Assembly: GCA_022823225.1 (NCBI GenBank)
Contig: JAJDXM010000037.1
Coordinates: forward strand, 41,317-105,316
Direction: 5' to 3'
DNA: 64,000 nt
Source: Gemmatimonadota bacterium
GTDB taxonomy: Bacteria > Gemmatimonadota > Gemmatimonadetes > Longimicrobiales > Gaopeijiaceae
Below, piece after piece: positions 19,677-32,474 of this stretch. Position 1 is the stretch's first letter; each line of letters starts with the position of its first letter. The notes beneath the pieces were generated by a model. It did not search any database. It was not told the origin of the DNA and saw nothing but the letters and a program-made list of their open reading frames with translations. Made by a program: the position numbers and the translations under genes.

Positions 19677-20525
19677 GTGACCATCCTTCATGCATCGGAT
19701 CTACACTTCGGGAAACCGCACCGTCCTGCGGCGGCGGAGGCGCTGCTGCGCCTGGCGCGGACGGTGCGTCCCGACGCGATCGTCGTCTCCGGAGATCTGA
19801 CGCAGCGCGCGAAGGTCCGCGAGTACCGTGCCGCGCGAGCTTTCCTCGCCAGGCTGGACCCCACCCCCGTCGTCGTCACGGCGGGGAATCACGATGTGCC
19901 GCTCTATCGCGCCTGGGAGCGTCTGTTTGCGCCCTATCGCAACTACCGGACCTACATCGCCCCCCGCCTCGACACCGTTCTCGACATCGCCGGCGCAGGC
20001 GACCGACCCGGGATCCGCTTTGTCGCGCTCAATTCCAGCTCGCCCCGCAGGGCGATCGTAAACGGACGGCTGACGGGCCGCCAACTCGACTTCGCGGCCG
20101 GCGCATTCGCCGGGATTCCCAGGACCTGGAAGCGCGTCCTGGTCGTGCATCACAATCTCGTCGATACCGGCGACGACGATCCCATTCCGCCGCTTCCGCG
20201 CGCCCCGCACATCCTGCGAAGGGCGGCGGAGTGGCGGGTCGACCTCATACTCGCGGGCCACATTCATCGCACCCGTCTCGCATGGAGTCACGACGAATCG
20301 GCCCGGAGTCCGCGCCGCGGGGTCCCCGTGGTTGTCGCGGGCACCGCTTCGTCGACGCGCGGCCGGGGCAGGGAGGCGGGACGGAACTCGGTGAACGTGC
20401 TGAACGTGCGGCGATCCGGAATCGAGGTCACGGTGTATCTTTACAGTGAGCGGGCCAGCCGGTTTCAACGGCATGACAGCCGCGACTTTCCCGCGCAACT
20501 GTATGGTGTACATGACATTAAGTAA
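19677..20525 (+). CDS. Calcineurin-like metallophosphoesterase
   Basis: A 282-residue phosphoesterase with the full two-metal motif set: SDLHFG near the start, VSGDLT, TAGNHDVP, the HH of VVHHNLV and AGHIHRTRL. The arrangement resembles class III cyclic-nucleotide phosphodiesterases (CpdA/Icc-like), but the substrate cannot be told from sequence. The GTG start at 19677 follows lgt by 22 bases. Its 3' end overlaps the likely start of tamA, so it may close the long operon. Confidence 0.88.
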   Translation: MTILHASDLHFGKPHRPAAAEALLRLARTVRPDAIVVSGDLTQRAKVREYRAARAFLARLDPTPVVVTAGNHDVPLYRAWERLFAPYRNYRTYIAPRLDTVLDIAGAGDRPGIRFVALNSSSPRRAIVNGRLTGRQLDFAAGAFAGIPRTWKRVLVVHHNLVDTGDDDPIPPLPRAPHILRRAAEWRVDLILAGHIHRTRLAWSHDESARSPRRGVPVVVAGTASSTRGRGREAGRNSVNVLNVRRSGIEVTVYLYSERASRFQRHDSRDFPAQLYGVHDIK

Positions 20526-20540
20526 GGTTGCCTTTACAGT
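20497..20540. repeat. AT-rich conserved motif, copy A
   Basis: An AT-rich patch in GC-rich surroundings contains TGACATTAAGTAAGGTTG at 20513-20530 and an upstream CATGACA at 20472-20478. It matches copies B (complement of 22893-22918) and C (complement of 36042-36066) around the core TGACAT-N2/3-GTAAnG. It lies at the junction of the phosphoesterase end and the tamA start. It could be an operator or a relic of a dispersed repeat. Confidence 0.45.
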
Positions 20541-22815
20541 GTGGCCGGTGGAGCCTGCCTCCCGGCGGATCGGGCTGCCTGCGTTGAACCTGCTGCTCTG
20601 CATGATGATGCCGAGCGGCGGGCTGGCGGGGCAGTCCGCGAGCGGAGAAGTCGCGTCCGTCCGCTTCGAGGGAAACGAGTTCTTCTCGGACGCGGAGTTG
20701 CAGCGGCTCATTCTGACGAAGCCGCCCAGCTGTCCGCCGATTCTGGCGGTGACCACCTGCGCACTGGGTCTCGATTGGGGGCGGAGCCGGACGACCCTGA
20801 GTTCGTCGACTCTGCAGCTCGATACCCGCGGATTGATTCTGCACTACCGGGCCAATGGCTTTCGACGCGCGGAGGTCTCTCCGACGGCCGTGGAGAACGG
20901 CGACGGCACGGTCTCGGTCACCTTCCGGATCGTCGAGGGTGCGGCGTTCAGAATCGGCTCGATCAACTTCGAGGGCGATCCGGTTCCGCCGGGACTGGGC
21001 ATCGAAGGTGACCTGCCCGTCGGGAGGGGGGACCCGATGCGTGTCGTGCTCCTCGAGCAGATGGACGACACGCTCCGGCTCAGGCTAAGGAATGCGGGCT
21101 ACGCCTACGCCGATGTCTTCCTGAACTACGACCTTCCCCGAGCCGGGGACACCGCCAGCGTGTTCTATCGGGTGGAACTCGGTCCGTTGACGACCTTCGG
21201 TCCGATCGAGGTCACGGGGAACCGGCTTCTGGAAGAGGAAGTGATTCTTTCGAGGCTGCCATTTCGGGAGGGACGGCTCTTCAGCGAACAGGCGATGCGG
21301 GAGGGCCAGCGCAGCCTCTACGGACTCGGCATCGTGACGCGGGCACTGGTGGAGCGGGATACTGCCCGGATCCAGATCGACTCGGTCATGCCGGTTCGCG
21401 TGCAGGTCGAGGAGGGCGACCTCCATACCGTCGGGGCCCAGGGCGGTTTCGAGAGCGCGGAATGCCTCAACTTCGAGGGCCGGTGGGCAAGCCGGAACTT
21501 CGTGGGCGGGGGGCGAACCCTGCAGGTGCGGGGCCGGATGTCCAACTTCCTCGCCGGGGCGCTGCAGGCGACGCCGATCTGCTATCAGGCGGGGACCGGC
21601 GAGTTCGGCCAGCTGAACTGGCTGGTCGGGGCCGACTTCAACCAGCCCAGCTTCTTTACGCAGCGGGTCAACCTCTTTCTGGGCCTCTACGCCGAACGGC
21701 AGTCCCGGAAGAACATCTTTGTGCGCGAGACCTACGGGCTGGATCTCGCGCTGAATCGGAGCCTGGCCGGAGGTTCCCTCGTGAACCTCAGATTCCGACC
21801 GCAACTGAGCCGCCTCGAAGCCGCCGAAGTGACCCTGTGCGCGACCTTCCTGGCGTGCACGCCGGCAGACATCGACGTCCTCTCGAGCGAAAACCGGCTT
21901 TCGCCCGCCGGGTTGTCCTTCAGCCGCGACCGGACCGACGAGCTGTTCAATCCCACGAGGGGATCCAGGCTGCTGGTGGACCTGGAGTACGCGGGTGGTC
22001 CGACCGTGTCGGACTACGCCTACGCCCGCGCCTTCGTTGACGCAAGCCTCTACCGGCGGGCCGGCGCGGACGCGGTCTTCGCCTTTCGTCTGCGCGCCGG
22101 CAGGATCGAGGCGGGAGGCTTTGCGGGGGCCCTTTCGGGAGAGGGGCGTTTCAGGGATATCGTTCCGCCCCAGAAGCGATTCTACGGCGGGGGTGCGAAC
22201 AGCGTGCGGGGCTTTGCGCAGAACACCCTGGGGCCGAGGACTCTCTCGGTCGGCGTGACGGAGCTGCTGCGCAGGCGGGGGGCGGCGGGTGAGCCGGTGT
22301 GCTCCCCCGCGCAGGTTTTCGAGCTGACCTGCGACGGTTCCGCGCTGGCGGAACTGGACCTGTACCAGTTGCGTCCCGTCGGAGGACTCGCGACGCTGGA
22401 AGCGAGCGCCGAACTGCGATTCAGCCTTTCGGGCACGTTGCTCGGAGGTGTTGCGTTCGTGGATGTCGGACAGGTGTGGCCGCGGGAGTTCGACCTAGGT
22501 GACCTGGAGGTGAGCCCGGGGATCGGACTGCGCTACAATACGCTGTTCGGACCGATCCGTGCGGATCTCGCCTACTCGTTCCGAGGCCAGGAGCCGTTGC
22601 AAGTGGTAACCTCTCAGATCCGGCCCTTCGCGCCGCTGTCGGATGCCGCGCCGGACCGAATCGACATCGGGCCGAAGGGAGGCCCGCGGGAGCTGATCGC
22701 CTGGGTGGTTTCCGAAGATCTGGCGATCCTCGGACCCGCCGTGCTGTTCGGCGATCGGCCCGGATTGTCCTTCCGGCGCTTCCAGCTCCATTTCTCGGTC
22801 GGCCAGGCGTTCTAG
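20512..22815 (+). CDS. tamA: TamA/BamA-family outer-membrane assembly protein
   Basis: An Omp85-type protein of about 767 residues with a signal peptide (core LPALNLLLCMMMPSG), three POTRA domains (about 45-335 counting from 20512) and a 16-strand-type barrel. The loop-6 motif reads FYGGGANSVRGF, the hallmark VRGF of the family. Three POTRAs and the directly following tamB suggest the translocation and assembly module rather than BamA. The start is uncertain: ATG 20512 is used here, ATG 20503 and GTG 20539 are alternatives, and only the last would exclude motif copy A. Several paired Cys (e.g. CPPILAVTTC, CATFLAC, CSPAQVFELTC) suggest periplasmic or loop disulfides, rare in such barrels. Confidence 0.88.
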   Translation: MTLSKVAFTVWPVEPASRRIGLPALNLLLCMMMPSGGLAGQSASGEVASVRFEGNEFFSDAELQRLILTKPPSCPPILAVTTCALGLDWGRSRTTLSSSTLQLDTRGLILHYRANGFRRAEVSPTAVENGDGTVSVTFRIVEGAAFRIGSINFEGDPVPPGLGIEGDLPVGRGDPMRVVLLEQMDDTLRLRLRNAGYAYADVFLNYDLPRAGDTASVFYRVELGPLTTFGPIEVTGNRLLEEEVILSRLPFREGRLFSEQAMREGQRSLYGLGIVTRALVERDTARIQIDSVMPVRVQVEEGDLHTVGAQGGFESAECLNFEGRWASRNFVGGGRTLQVRGRMSNFLAGALQATPICYQAGTGEFGQLNWLVGADFNQPSFFTQRVNLFLGLYAERQSRKNIFVRETYGLDLALNRSLAGGSLVNLRFRPQLSRLEAAEVTLCATFLACTPADIDVLSSENRLSPAGLSFSRDRTDELFNPTRGSRLLVDLEYAGGPTVSDYAYARAFVDASLYRRAGADAVFAFRLRAGRIEAGGFAGALSGEGRFRDIVPPQKRFYGGGANSVRGFAQNTLGPRTLSVGVTELLRRRGAAGEPVCSPAQVFELTCDGSALAELDLYQLRPVGGLATLEASAELRFSLSGTLLGGVAFVDVGQVWPREFDLGDLEVSPGIGLRYNTLFGPIRADLAYSFRGQEPLQVVTSQIRPFAPLSDAAPDRIDIGPKGGPRELIAWVVSEDLAILGPAVLFGDRPGLSFRRFQLHFSVGQAF

Positions 22816-23059
22816 TGTCCCGTCCCGGAGATTTCTCGGCTATTCGAGCACCGATGCATCCGCGCTGGACCGCTGCGCTCGCCGAACCTGACTGTCATGT
22901 CTACATTACCAAATGTCATGTTTTGTTTACATTTTGGTCCTTGAGGCTCCGCTATGCGTTGCTCCTCGGGCAAATTGCTCTGCTATTCGCCCTTCGTCGC
23001 GCCTTGCCAGCCCGGCGCCTCGGCACTCTCGTTAGCACGCGAACTTCCGGGACGGGACA
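22816..23059. mobile_element. MITE-like element between tamA and tamB
   Basis: The 244-bp segment begins with TGTCCCGTCCCGGA (22816-22829) and ends with its exact reverse complement (23046-23059). It is flanked by CTAG at 22812-22815 and 23060-23063, which reads as a 4-bp target duplication or a palindromic extension of the ends. There is no transposase gene inside, only an AT-rich centre holding motif copy B. The left CTAG contains the TAG stop codon of tamA, and the right border abuts the ribosome site of tamB. Looser similarity continues inward from both ends. Confidence 0.7.
22890..22937. repeat. AT-rich conserved motif, copy B
   Basis: Inside the MITE-like element, the complement of 22893-22918 reads TGACAT...GTAATGTAG...CATGACA over 26 bases and closely matches copy C. 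On the plus strand TGTCATG recurs at about 21-base spacing, each followed by an ATTAC or TTTAC block, and similarity to copy C continues to TTTTGG at 22932-22937. Confidence 0.5.
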
Positions 23060-23073
23060 CTAGGAGGCCGTTG

Positions 23074-26000
23074 ATGAGCGGGAGCGGCGACGGTGTGGGC
23101 CGGAAGGGCGCAGGCAGCGGGGCCGGGCGCGCCGGACGCAGCCACCCGGGTGCCAGGCTCTTCGTCTGGATGGTGCTGGGCCTCGCCGTCCTGTGCGTGG
23201 CGGGGGTTGCCGGCGCCGTGGTCATCAGCCACACGGCGACCGGGCGCGAAGCCGCCCTCGAATGGCTGATCGCCCGCGCGGAGAGCGAGATCGACGGCTC
23301 GGTCTCCGTTGGCTCGGTGTCGCCGGGGGGACTGTTCGGCGGCGCGACTCTGCACGGCATCCGCGTCAGCGACTCCAGGGGACATCCGGTTCTGGTGGTG
23401 GATTCGGCCCGTGCGGGCTACTCGATTGCGGAGCTCCTGAGCGTGCGTCCCGGATTCGACGAGATCGAGCTGTGGTCCCCCGTGCTGGACCTCGCGCCTC
23501 CCGGGGGCGGCCGCATACGGCTTGACGACCTCTTCCGGCCGGACGGCGATGCGCCGGCCCCGGCAGCCGACGCCCCGTCCGACGATGAGAGCGGGTCGTT
23601 CCTGCTTCGTGGCGCGCGGATCCATGAGGGCGCGCTTTTCGTTCGCGGCAACGACGGCGAGCGAACCCGGGTTCGGGGAATCAACGGATCCGTGGGACAA
23701 GTCGAGCTGCGCACCGAGGTGGAGCGGGTGGTCATGGCGGAAGTCGAGGACCTTGCCTTCGCCTACCCCCTGGGCGACGGGTTGCTGGAGGTGAGGGAGG
23801 CCAGAGGCACCGTCGAGGCGGACGACGACCAGGTGATCGTTCGCGTCGATCGCTTCGAACTGCCGGCCTCCGAGGGACGCGGCACCGTGCATGTCGCGCT
23901 CGGCGGGGACGACATGCCGGCCGTCTTCGACCTGGAAATGGACCGCCTGGCGCTGGCGGATCTCGACTGGCTCGACGCGAGGTTCGACCGGGGCGCGGCG
24001 CGCGGCGGGGTCCGAATCGCGACGGAGCCCTCGTTGGTGAGGGTCGACTTCGCCGATGCGGAGGCGGAGCTGGGCGCGGCACGTCTCGGGGTCGCCGGGG
24101 CGTTGACGGTGCACAAGTCGGCGGACGACTCGGTGCACTTCGAAGCGATGTCGGTGACGCCAACGCGCCTGCCCGTGTCGGAGGTGAACCGGTGGCTCAC
24201 CGATCCGGCGCCCCTCGACGGTCTGCTGTCGGGGGAGGTGCGCTTCGACGGACATCCCGCGCGCCTGAGTCTCGCAGGGGAGCTTGCGCTGCTGTCGGAG
24301 AGCGGCCGCGAGGTCGTCGCGCGCCTAGCCGGCAGCGGGACGGTGCTCGATCAGGGCGCGCTCGAGGATGTCTCGCTGGCCGCCACCGAACTCGACTACG
24401 GGCTTCTGCGCATTCTCACCCCCGAGGTGCCATGGGCCGGCAGCGGCGGCATCACGCTGCGCCTGGACGGCGATCTGGCCACCGGGATGGACGTCGAGAT
24501 CTTCGGGGACCACATCGGCCGGGAGGGTACGCCGAGCACCCTGGCCGTGGAGGGCACGGTGTACGGCGACACGTCGGTCTCGGTCGTTGATCTCGGGGTT
24601 CGGATGGACCCGCTTTCGCTGACTTCGCTCGGCGACCTGTACGAGGGCTTTCCCCTGTCCGGGGAAGTCGGCGGCACGATCTCGCTCTCGGGCCCCCTCG
24701 ACGAGCTGCGCTTTGCCGCCGATCTGGAGACGGCTGCCGGCCGACTGGCTTCTCAGGGGCAGATCAACGCCAGGGACCCCGCCTCCGGCTACCGGCTGGC
24801 GGCCACGGTCGAGGACTTCGATCTGTCGCGCCTGGTGGACGGGCTGCCCGAGCCGTTCAGCCTGACCGCTTCGGCAACGCTCAACGGACGCGGACTGGAG
24901 CTGGAGTCGGTTCGGAGCGCGCTGGTGCTAAACGCCGATTCGGTGACCATCGGGCGGCTGGTGCTGGACTCCGCGGGCGTTCGGGCGCGGGTGGACGATG
25001 ACGGCCTGCTGCAGGTCGCTTCGGTCCGGGCCGAAACCGGTGGCATCGTGCTTCAGGGCGCTGGATCCCTGGGAACCGTCAGCGAGGCGGGCGAAGGCGT
25101 CGTCCTGTCGCTCTCGTCGCCCACCCTGGAACCCCTGCGCGAGTTCTTCATGGGTCCGGACCGGGTCGCCTGGGACGAGCTGCTGCCGATCGAGCAGACG
25201 ATGATGATCCAGTTCGAGGGCGTGGACCCGGACACCGTTCCCAGGGCCGTGGATCTGCGCTTCGGTGGAGCGGTCGATGCGCGCGCCCGGATCACCGGTG
25301 CGCTGGCCGGGCTCTCCGCATCCGCCGCGGCACGGTTCGATAATCTGGAGTACGGCCCGACCTCCGCCCGCTCGCTGCAGGCCGACTTCACGTTGAGCGG
25401 ACTTGGCCGGGGGAACCCGGTCGTGGTCGACGGGACCGTGAGCGGCGACTCGGTGTCGTTCCGCGACCGGCGCTACCGGTCCGCGCTGGTCGAGACCCGC
25501 TTCACGCCGGGCAGCAGCGGGCGGGTGCGCGCCCTGATCACGCGTTCGGACTCCGAATCGTACGATGTCCAGGCCGTCGTGAGTCTCGACGGGGGAAGCG
25601 GCCGCGTTGACCTCGACAGACTGACGCTGGTGAGGGACGACCGGCGGTGGAACCTGAGGGGGCCCGCTCGAATGGAATGGACGCCCGAAGCCGTCTCGGT
25701 CAGCGACTTCGGCCTGATTCGTCCGGGCACCGAGGGGCTCAGGGTGCGCGCCGACGGCCTCCTCGCCCGCGGCGGAGGCGAGTCGGACTTCGCTTTGGAG
25801 GTCGCCGATCTCGACCTGGGAGTGGTGGGAAGCCTCCTGCAACTGGAGGGCGCGCCGAGGGGTGTCGTGAGGGCCAGCCTGCGTGCGAGTGGCACCGGCC
25901 ACGAGCCGGAGTGGACGGGGACGGTCGAGGTCTCCGATGTGGAGTACGAGACCCTGAGCTTCGACCGTGTGGTCGCCGATGCCGGCTTCGCCGACGGGAT

Positions 26001-27548
26001 CCTGCGGGCCCGGATGGAATCCTGGCGCGGGGGGCGGCGCAATCTGCGCGCCGACGGCTCCATTCCCATGGACCTTCGCCTGGTCGAGGTCCCCGACCGT
26101 ATCCCCGACGATCAGCTCGATGTGCAGATCGTCGCCGACTCCTTCCCGGCGGCGATGCTCCTCGGGAGACTGAGGAGCCTCGAAGAGATCGGGGGGACGG
26201 TCAGCGGCGAGGTGCGGCTCAGCGGGCGCGCCGGCGCGCTGGAACCCGACGGATCACTGCACCTGGACGACGCGTCGGCCTGGGTCGCCCCTCTCGGGGT
26301 GCGGCTTGCGTCCGCGCAAATGGACCTGGATCTCGACCCCAGCGGCGTGATGGCCGTGAACGGCTCCGCGGTTTCGGGCGGCACGGTCGACTTTCGCGGG
26401 ACCGTCGGCGGGGATGGCCCTCCCGACGATATCGCGCTCAACCTGGCCTTCTGGCCGAGAGAGTTTCAGGTCGTGCGGCGTCCCGACATCGAGGCGGCGA
26501 TCACCGGCGACTCGCTGGCCCTCACGGGGACCTTCAACCTTCCCTTCATCGAGGGCAGGGTGGAGGTGAACGACGGCACCGTCAACCTTGAGGAGTACCA
26601 GCGAACCGCCGAGCTCATCGACTTCTACGACCCTGCGCTCCTGAGCGCGGCGACCGTGCAGGGATCGGTCTCCGACGACGACTGGGCCGGGGGCGTCGGC
26701 GAAAGAAGTCCATTCCTCCAGAATCTCCGGCTGCTGGTGGATGTGCACGTGGGGCGTGGGAACCGGCTTCGCTCCCGCAGGATGACGGTCGTGCCTGCGG
26801 GCGACCTCGAGCTCACCTTCGACCGCGCGGGCAGCCGCCTGATCGTGCGCGGGGAAATGGAGGTCGTCAGGGGGGATTTCCGTCTGGGGCCGAGCACGCT
26901 GAACATCGAGGATGGCCTCTTCACGTTCCCGGGCACCCCGGGATTCGATCCCGACATCGACATCACCGCGGTGACCCGCGCCCGCACCGGGGACGGGGAG
27001 CCCATCGAAATCACGACGAGCATCACGGGCACCCTGCTCCAGCCGCTGACCGCATTCACCAGTGACGCCACGTACACGATCCCGGAGCCGGAACTCTTCA
27101 CCCTGCTCGTTCTGGGCCGCCCCACGGGGTCGCTGCTCGGCGACGGCGCGGCGGGCTCGTTCGACGCGGGAAGCCGCTTCCTGGCCGGCCAGTTGTACAG
27201 CGAGTTCGCCTATCTGCTGGGAGAAGGGCTCGATGTCTTCGACTATCTGCGGGTTTCCCAGGCGGACCAGGGTCCCGCGACGTCCCCCCTGGGCCCGGCC
27301 TCGCTGGAGGTGGAGGTGGGCTGGTACGTCCTGCGCCGCGCCTTCCTGACCGGCGTATACCAGCGCGGCTTCTGCGCGGACCCCACCGTGCCGGTGAGCA
27401 GCGGCGGCGTGCGACTCGAGGTGGAGTTGCCGCGCGACGTGGTGCTGGAGGGCTTCCTCGAGGGGCGCTGCACGCGGGAACGCTATCGCGGACTGGGCGA
27501 CATCTCTCTCGAACTTGCCCATATCTGGGGGTTTTCGTTCTTCCGGGA

Positions 27549-27561
<13 letters not shown>
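23074..27561 (+). CDS. tamB: TamB-like translocation/assembly module protein
   Basis: A 1495-residue AsmA/TamB-type protein. One membrane anchor (about 29-51) is followed by a very long periplasmic repeat of beta-strands, the expected hydrophobic groove. The conserved C-terminal TamB domain occupies the last 350 or so residues (e.g. [33 protein letters not shown]). It ends with the aromatic [11 protein letters not shown], as in proteins that dock to TamA. ATG 23074 has an AGGAGG site at 23062-23067, just outside the MITE. An in-frame upstream start at 22954 lies inside the MITE and is not favoured. The C terminus overlaps the uvrA start by 13 bases. With TamA it likely moves phospholipid or assembles outer-membrane proteins. 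Confidence 0.88.
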
Positions 27562-30488
<2,927 letters not shown>

Positions 30489-30540
30489 CGATATAGTAAA
30501 CGGCATATTCGTTGTGGAAATATGCTCTATAGTATATATG
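30489..30540. promoter_or_regulatory. AT-rich hairpin island with flanking TATAGTA repeats
   Basis: Directly after uvrA the sequence drops to well under 40 percent G+C. GCATATT (30503-30509) and AATATGC (30519-30525) form a 7-bp stem with a 9-nt loop. Direct repeats TATAGTA sit at 30492-30498 and 30528-30534 on either side. It may be a promoter/operator for the downstream lipoprotein gene or a terminator for uvrA. The remaining 200 bases up to 30750 show no gene; a TATAGCATAG patch near 30692-30701 could hold a -10 box. Confidence 0.4.
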
Positions 30541-30750
30541 CGATTTCTGTTCCTGTGCCGGATACCCCGCTCGGCGGCCCACCGGGCGACCTCGACGCCC
30601 GGATCCAGCGGTGTGACGGGAACCTGTGCCGGGCGGGCGGGACAGGCGGGGGGAAGGCGCGCGGATTGGCCAACAAGCCGGTCTGCGGTGTATAGCATAG
30701 CATCCGGCAACGCCGCCACTCGATTCCCGCTAACGGAAGGGCGAAAGATC

Positions 30751-31413
30751 ATGAAGAACGGGACCGAAACCTTGGCCCTGGCCGCAGTGGCCGCTACGCT
30801 CACCCTCGCCGCTTGCCTGGACGAAGCCCCCGCCGAGATCACGAAACCGTAGCGGGAGACCCCGCCGTCTACGCCCCAGATGGCTGGCCCCTCCAGATCG
30901 GCGAAACAACAAGCCGGGAACAGCGACTTCGGCTCCAGAAGGAGTTCCTGACCTACGGCGGAATCGTCGGTATCCACTTGGTCGGCAGCCAGGTCTACGG
31001 TGCCCGCTACAGTTCCGAGAACGGCCCCACCATCTATATGGGGCATTTCCCGAAGAAGGCCAATTGGGGGCGCGAGAGCGTGGCGGAGCGCGAGAGTGTC
31101 CTGCCGGTGCGGTTTCGGGGCAACATCGAGTACCTGCCCCCACCGTCGTTCGTGCGGTTTGACGAAGACGGCGAAGCCTATGTGAGCCCGGAGTACTACG
31201 AGCAGCGAGGATGGCCGGCGGATGTCGTGAACCGTCTCAGAGACGAGCGGCGGAAGCGTGACCCTGAGCTTCATCGGGGCCGAGGGTTGGTACTACGAAA
31301 AACGGTTGGGAGTGTCGATCTGGTTTGCCTCCAATGGAGACGGAACAGTCTCGGCGACCGCTTGCCGTCCGGATGGCGAGTGGGAGCAGGTCTGCGAGGA
31401 TGGGGACGGGTAA
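30751..31413 (+). pseudogene. Frameshifted lipoprotein gene
   Basis: ATG 30751 follows a GGAAGGG site and starts a clear lipoprotein signal, MKNGTETLALAAVAATLTLAAC, whose frame stops at 30850. Convincing protein sequence continues in another frame from about 30846 (TVAGDPAVYAPDGWPLQIGE...) to about 31245. It then returns to the first frame (SVTLSFIGAEGWYYEKR... ending GEWEQVCEDGDG) until TAA 31411. Adding one A in the AAA run at 30844-30846 restores the first junction. Intact, it would be a lipoprotein of about 220 residues of unknown family. Two indels suggest decay, but assembly errors in homopolymers are possible. Confidence 0.65.
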
Positions 31414-31560
31414 GCCGGCCCCCTCGGGCTAACCTCGCGCGCCTCGGCCATTCCTCCAGGACCGCCGCCCCGCCGCTCACCGCCGTTCGCGACTGGCGCT
31501 AACCTTCCCCGACCGCGAGCGGTCCCACACACAGAGGATTCCCCACCCAAGGAGCACCCC

Positions 31561-32352
31561 ATGGACCATCACGACTACGGCGGACTTCACGAGGACCTGA
31601 AGCGCACGGGCGCCGCGATGAGGCGCCGCGACGTGCTGAGGCTGGCCATGGGAGGGGTGGGGATGGGCGCGCTGTACCTCTTCGGGCGGGCCGACGAGGT
31701 GCGCGGCGCGGAGGGCGGCGGCGGGAACTGCGAGAGAATCCCGGAGGAGACGGCCGGTCCCTTCCCCGCCGACGGGTCGAACGGGCCCGATGTGCTGAGC
31801 AGGGCCGGCGTGGTCCGCACCGACATCCGGTCGAGCTTCGCGGGCCTCTCGGGGGTGGCGGGCGGGGTGCCGCTGACCGTCAACCTGCAACTCGTCGAGC
31901 TGCAGAACGGCTGCGCGCCGGCTGCCGGCCTTGCGGTCTACGTCTGGCACTGCGACGCAGCGGGCCTCTATTCGCTCTACAACCGGGGCGCCACCGACCA
32001 GAACTACCTGCGGGGCGTCCAGGCGAGCGACGCGGACGGCAAACTGTCCTTCACGACGATCTTCCCCGGCTGCTACCGGGGCCGCTGGCCGCACATCCAC
32101 TTCGAGATCTTCCGCGACCTGGCCGCGGCGGCCGAAGCGGGGGACAAGATCGCGACCTCGCAGCTGGCGTTCCCGGAAGATTCCTGCGCGGACGTGTACG
32201 GTCTGGAGGGGTACGACGCGAGCGCCCGCACCTTCCAGCGCGTCTCGCTCACGCGCGACAGCGTCTTCCGCGACGGGGTGGACCGGCAGATGGCCGCGAT
32301 GACCGGCGACGCGGGATCGGGCTTCACGGCAGGGCTGACGGTAGCGGTTTAG
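31561..32352 (+). CDS. Tat-exported intradiol ring-cleavage dioxygenase-like protein
   Basis: A 263-residue protein of the protocatechuate 3,4-dioxygenase/catechol 1,2-dioxygenase fold with a twin-arginine signal (RRRDVLRLAMGGVGMGALYL, 21-40). Non-heme Fe(III) ligands can be placed at Tyr137 (LYSLYN), Tyr172 (GCYRGRW), His178 and His180 (PHIHFEIF). The start segment PEETAGPFP is also typical. Secreted members of this group act on aromatic diols outside the cytoplasm, but the substrate is not known. An AAGGAG site precedes ATG 31561. No other aromatic-degradation genes are near. Confidence 0.85.
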   Translation: MDHHDYGGLHEDLKRTGAAMRRRDVLRLAMGGVGMGALYLFGRADEVRGAEGGGGNCERIPEETAGPFPADGSNGPDVLSRAGVVRTDIRSSFAGLSGVAGGVPLTVNLQLVELQNGCAPAAGLAVYVWHCDAAGLYSLYNRGATDQNYLRGVQASDADGKLSFTTIFPGCYRGRWPHIHFEIFRDLAAAAEAGDKIATSQLAFPEDSCADVYGLEGYDASARTFQRVSLTRDSVFRDGVDRQMAAMTGDAGSGFTAGLTVAV

Positions 32353-32474
32353 CGCCAGCCGCCGGCCCCGGCGGAATCCACCCGCCGTCCCTTCACGTAG
32401 AGTCTTGGTCCACCAGTGCGGTGCATGTTACGTTCCGGCTGACGCCGTCAGCCAAAACCCGTGAGGAGAAAGTC

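Noticed and set aside
32395..32425. A possible sigma54 site before the YbjN/PspA pair (TTGGTCCACCAGTGCGG)
   Set aside because: The GG-to-GC spacing is nine, not ten, and the activator gene pspF is absent.
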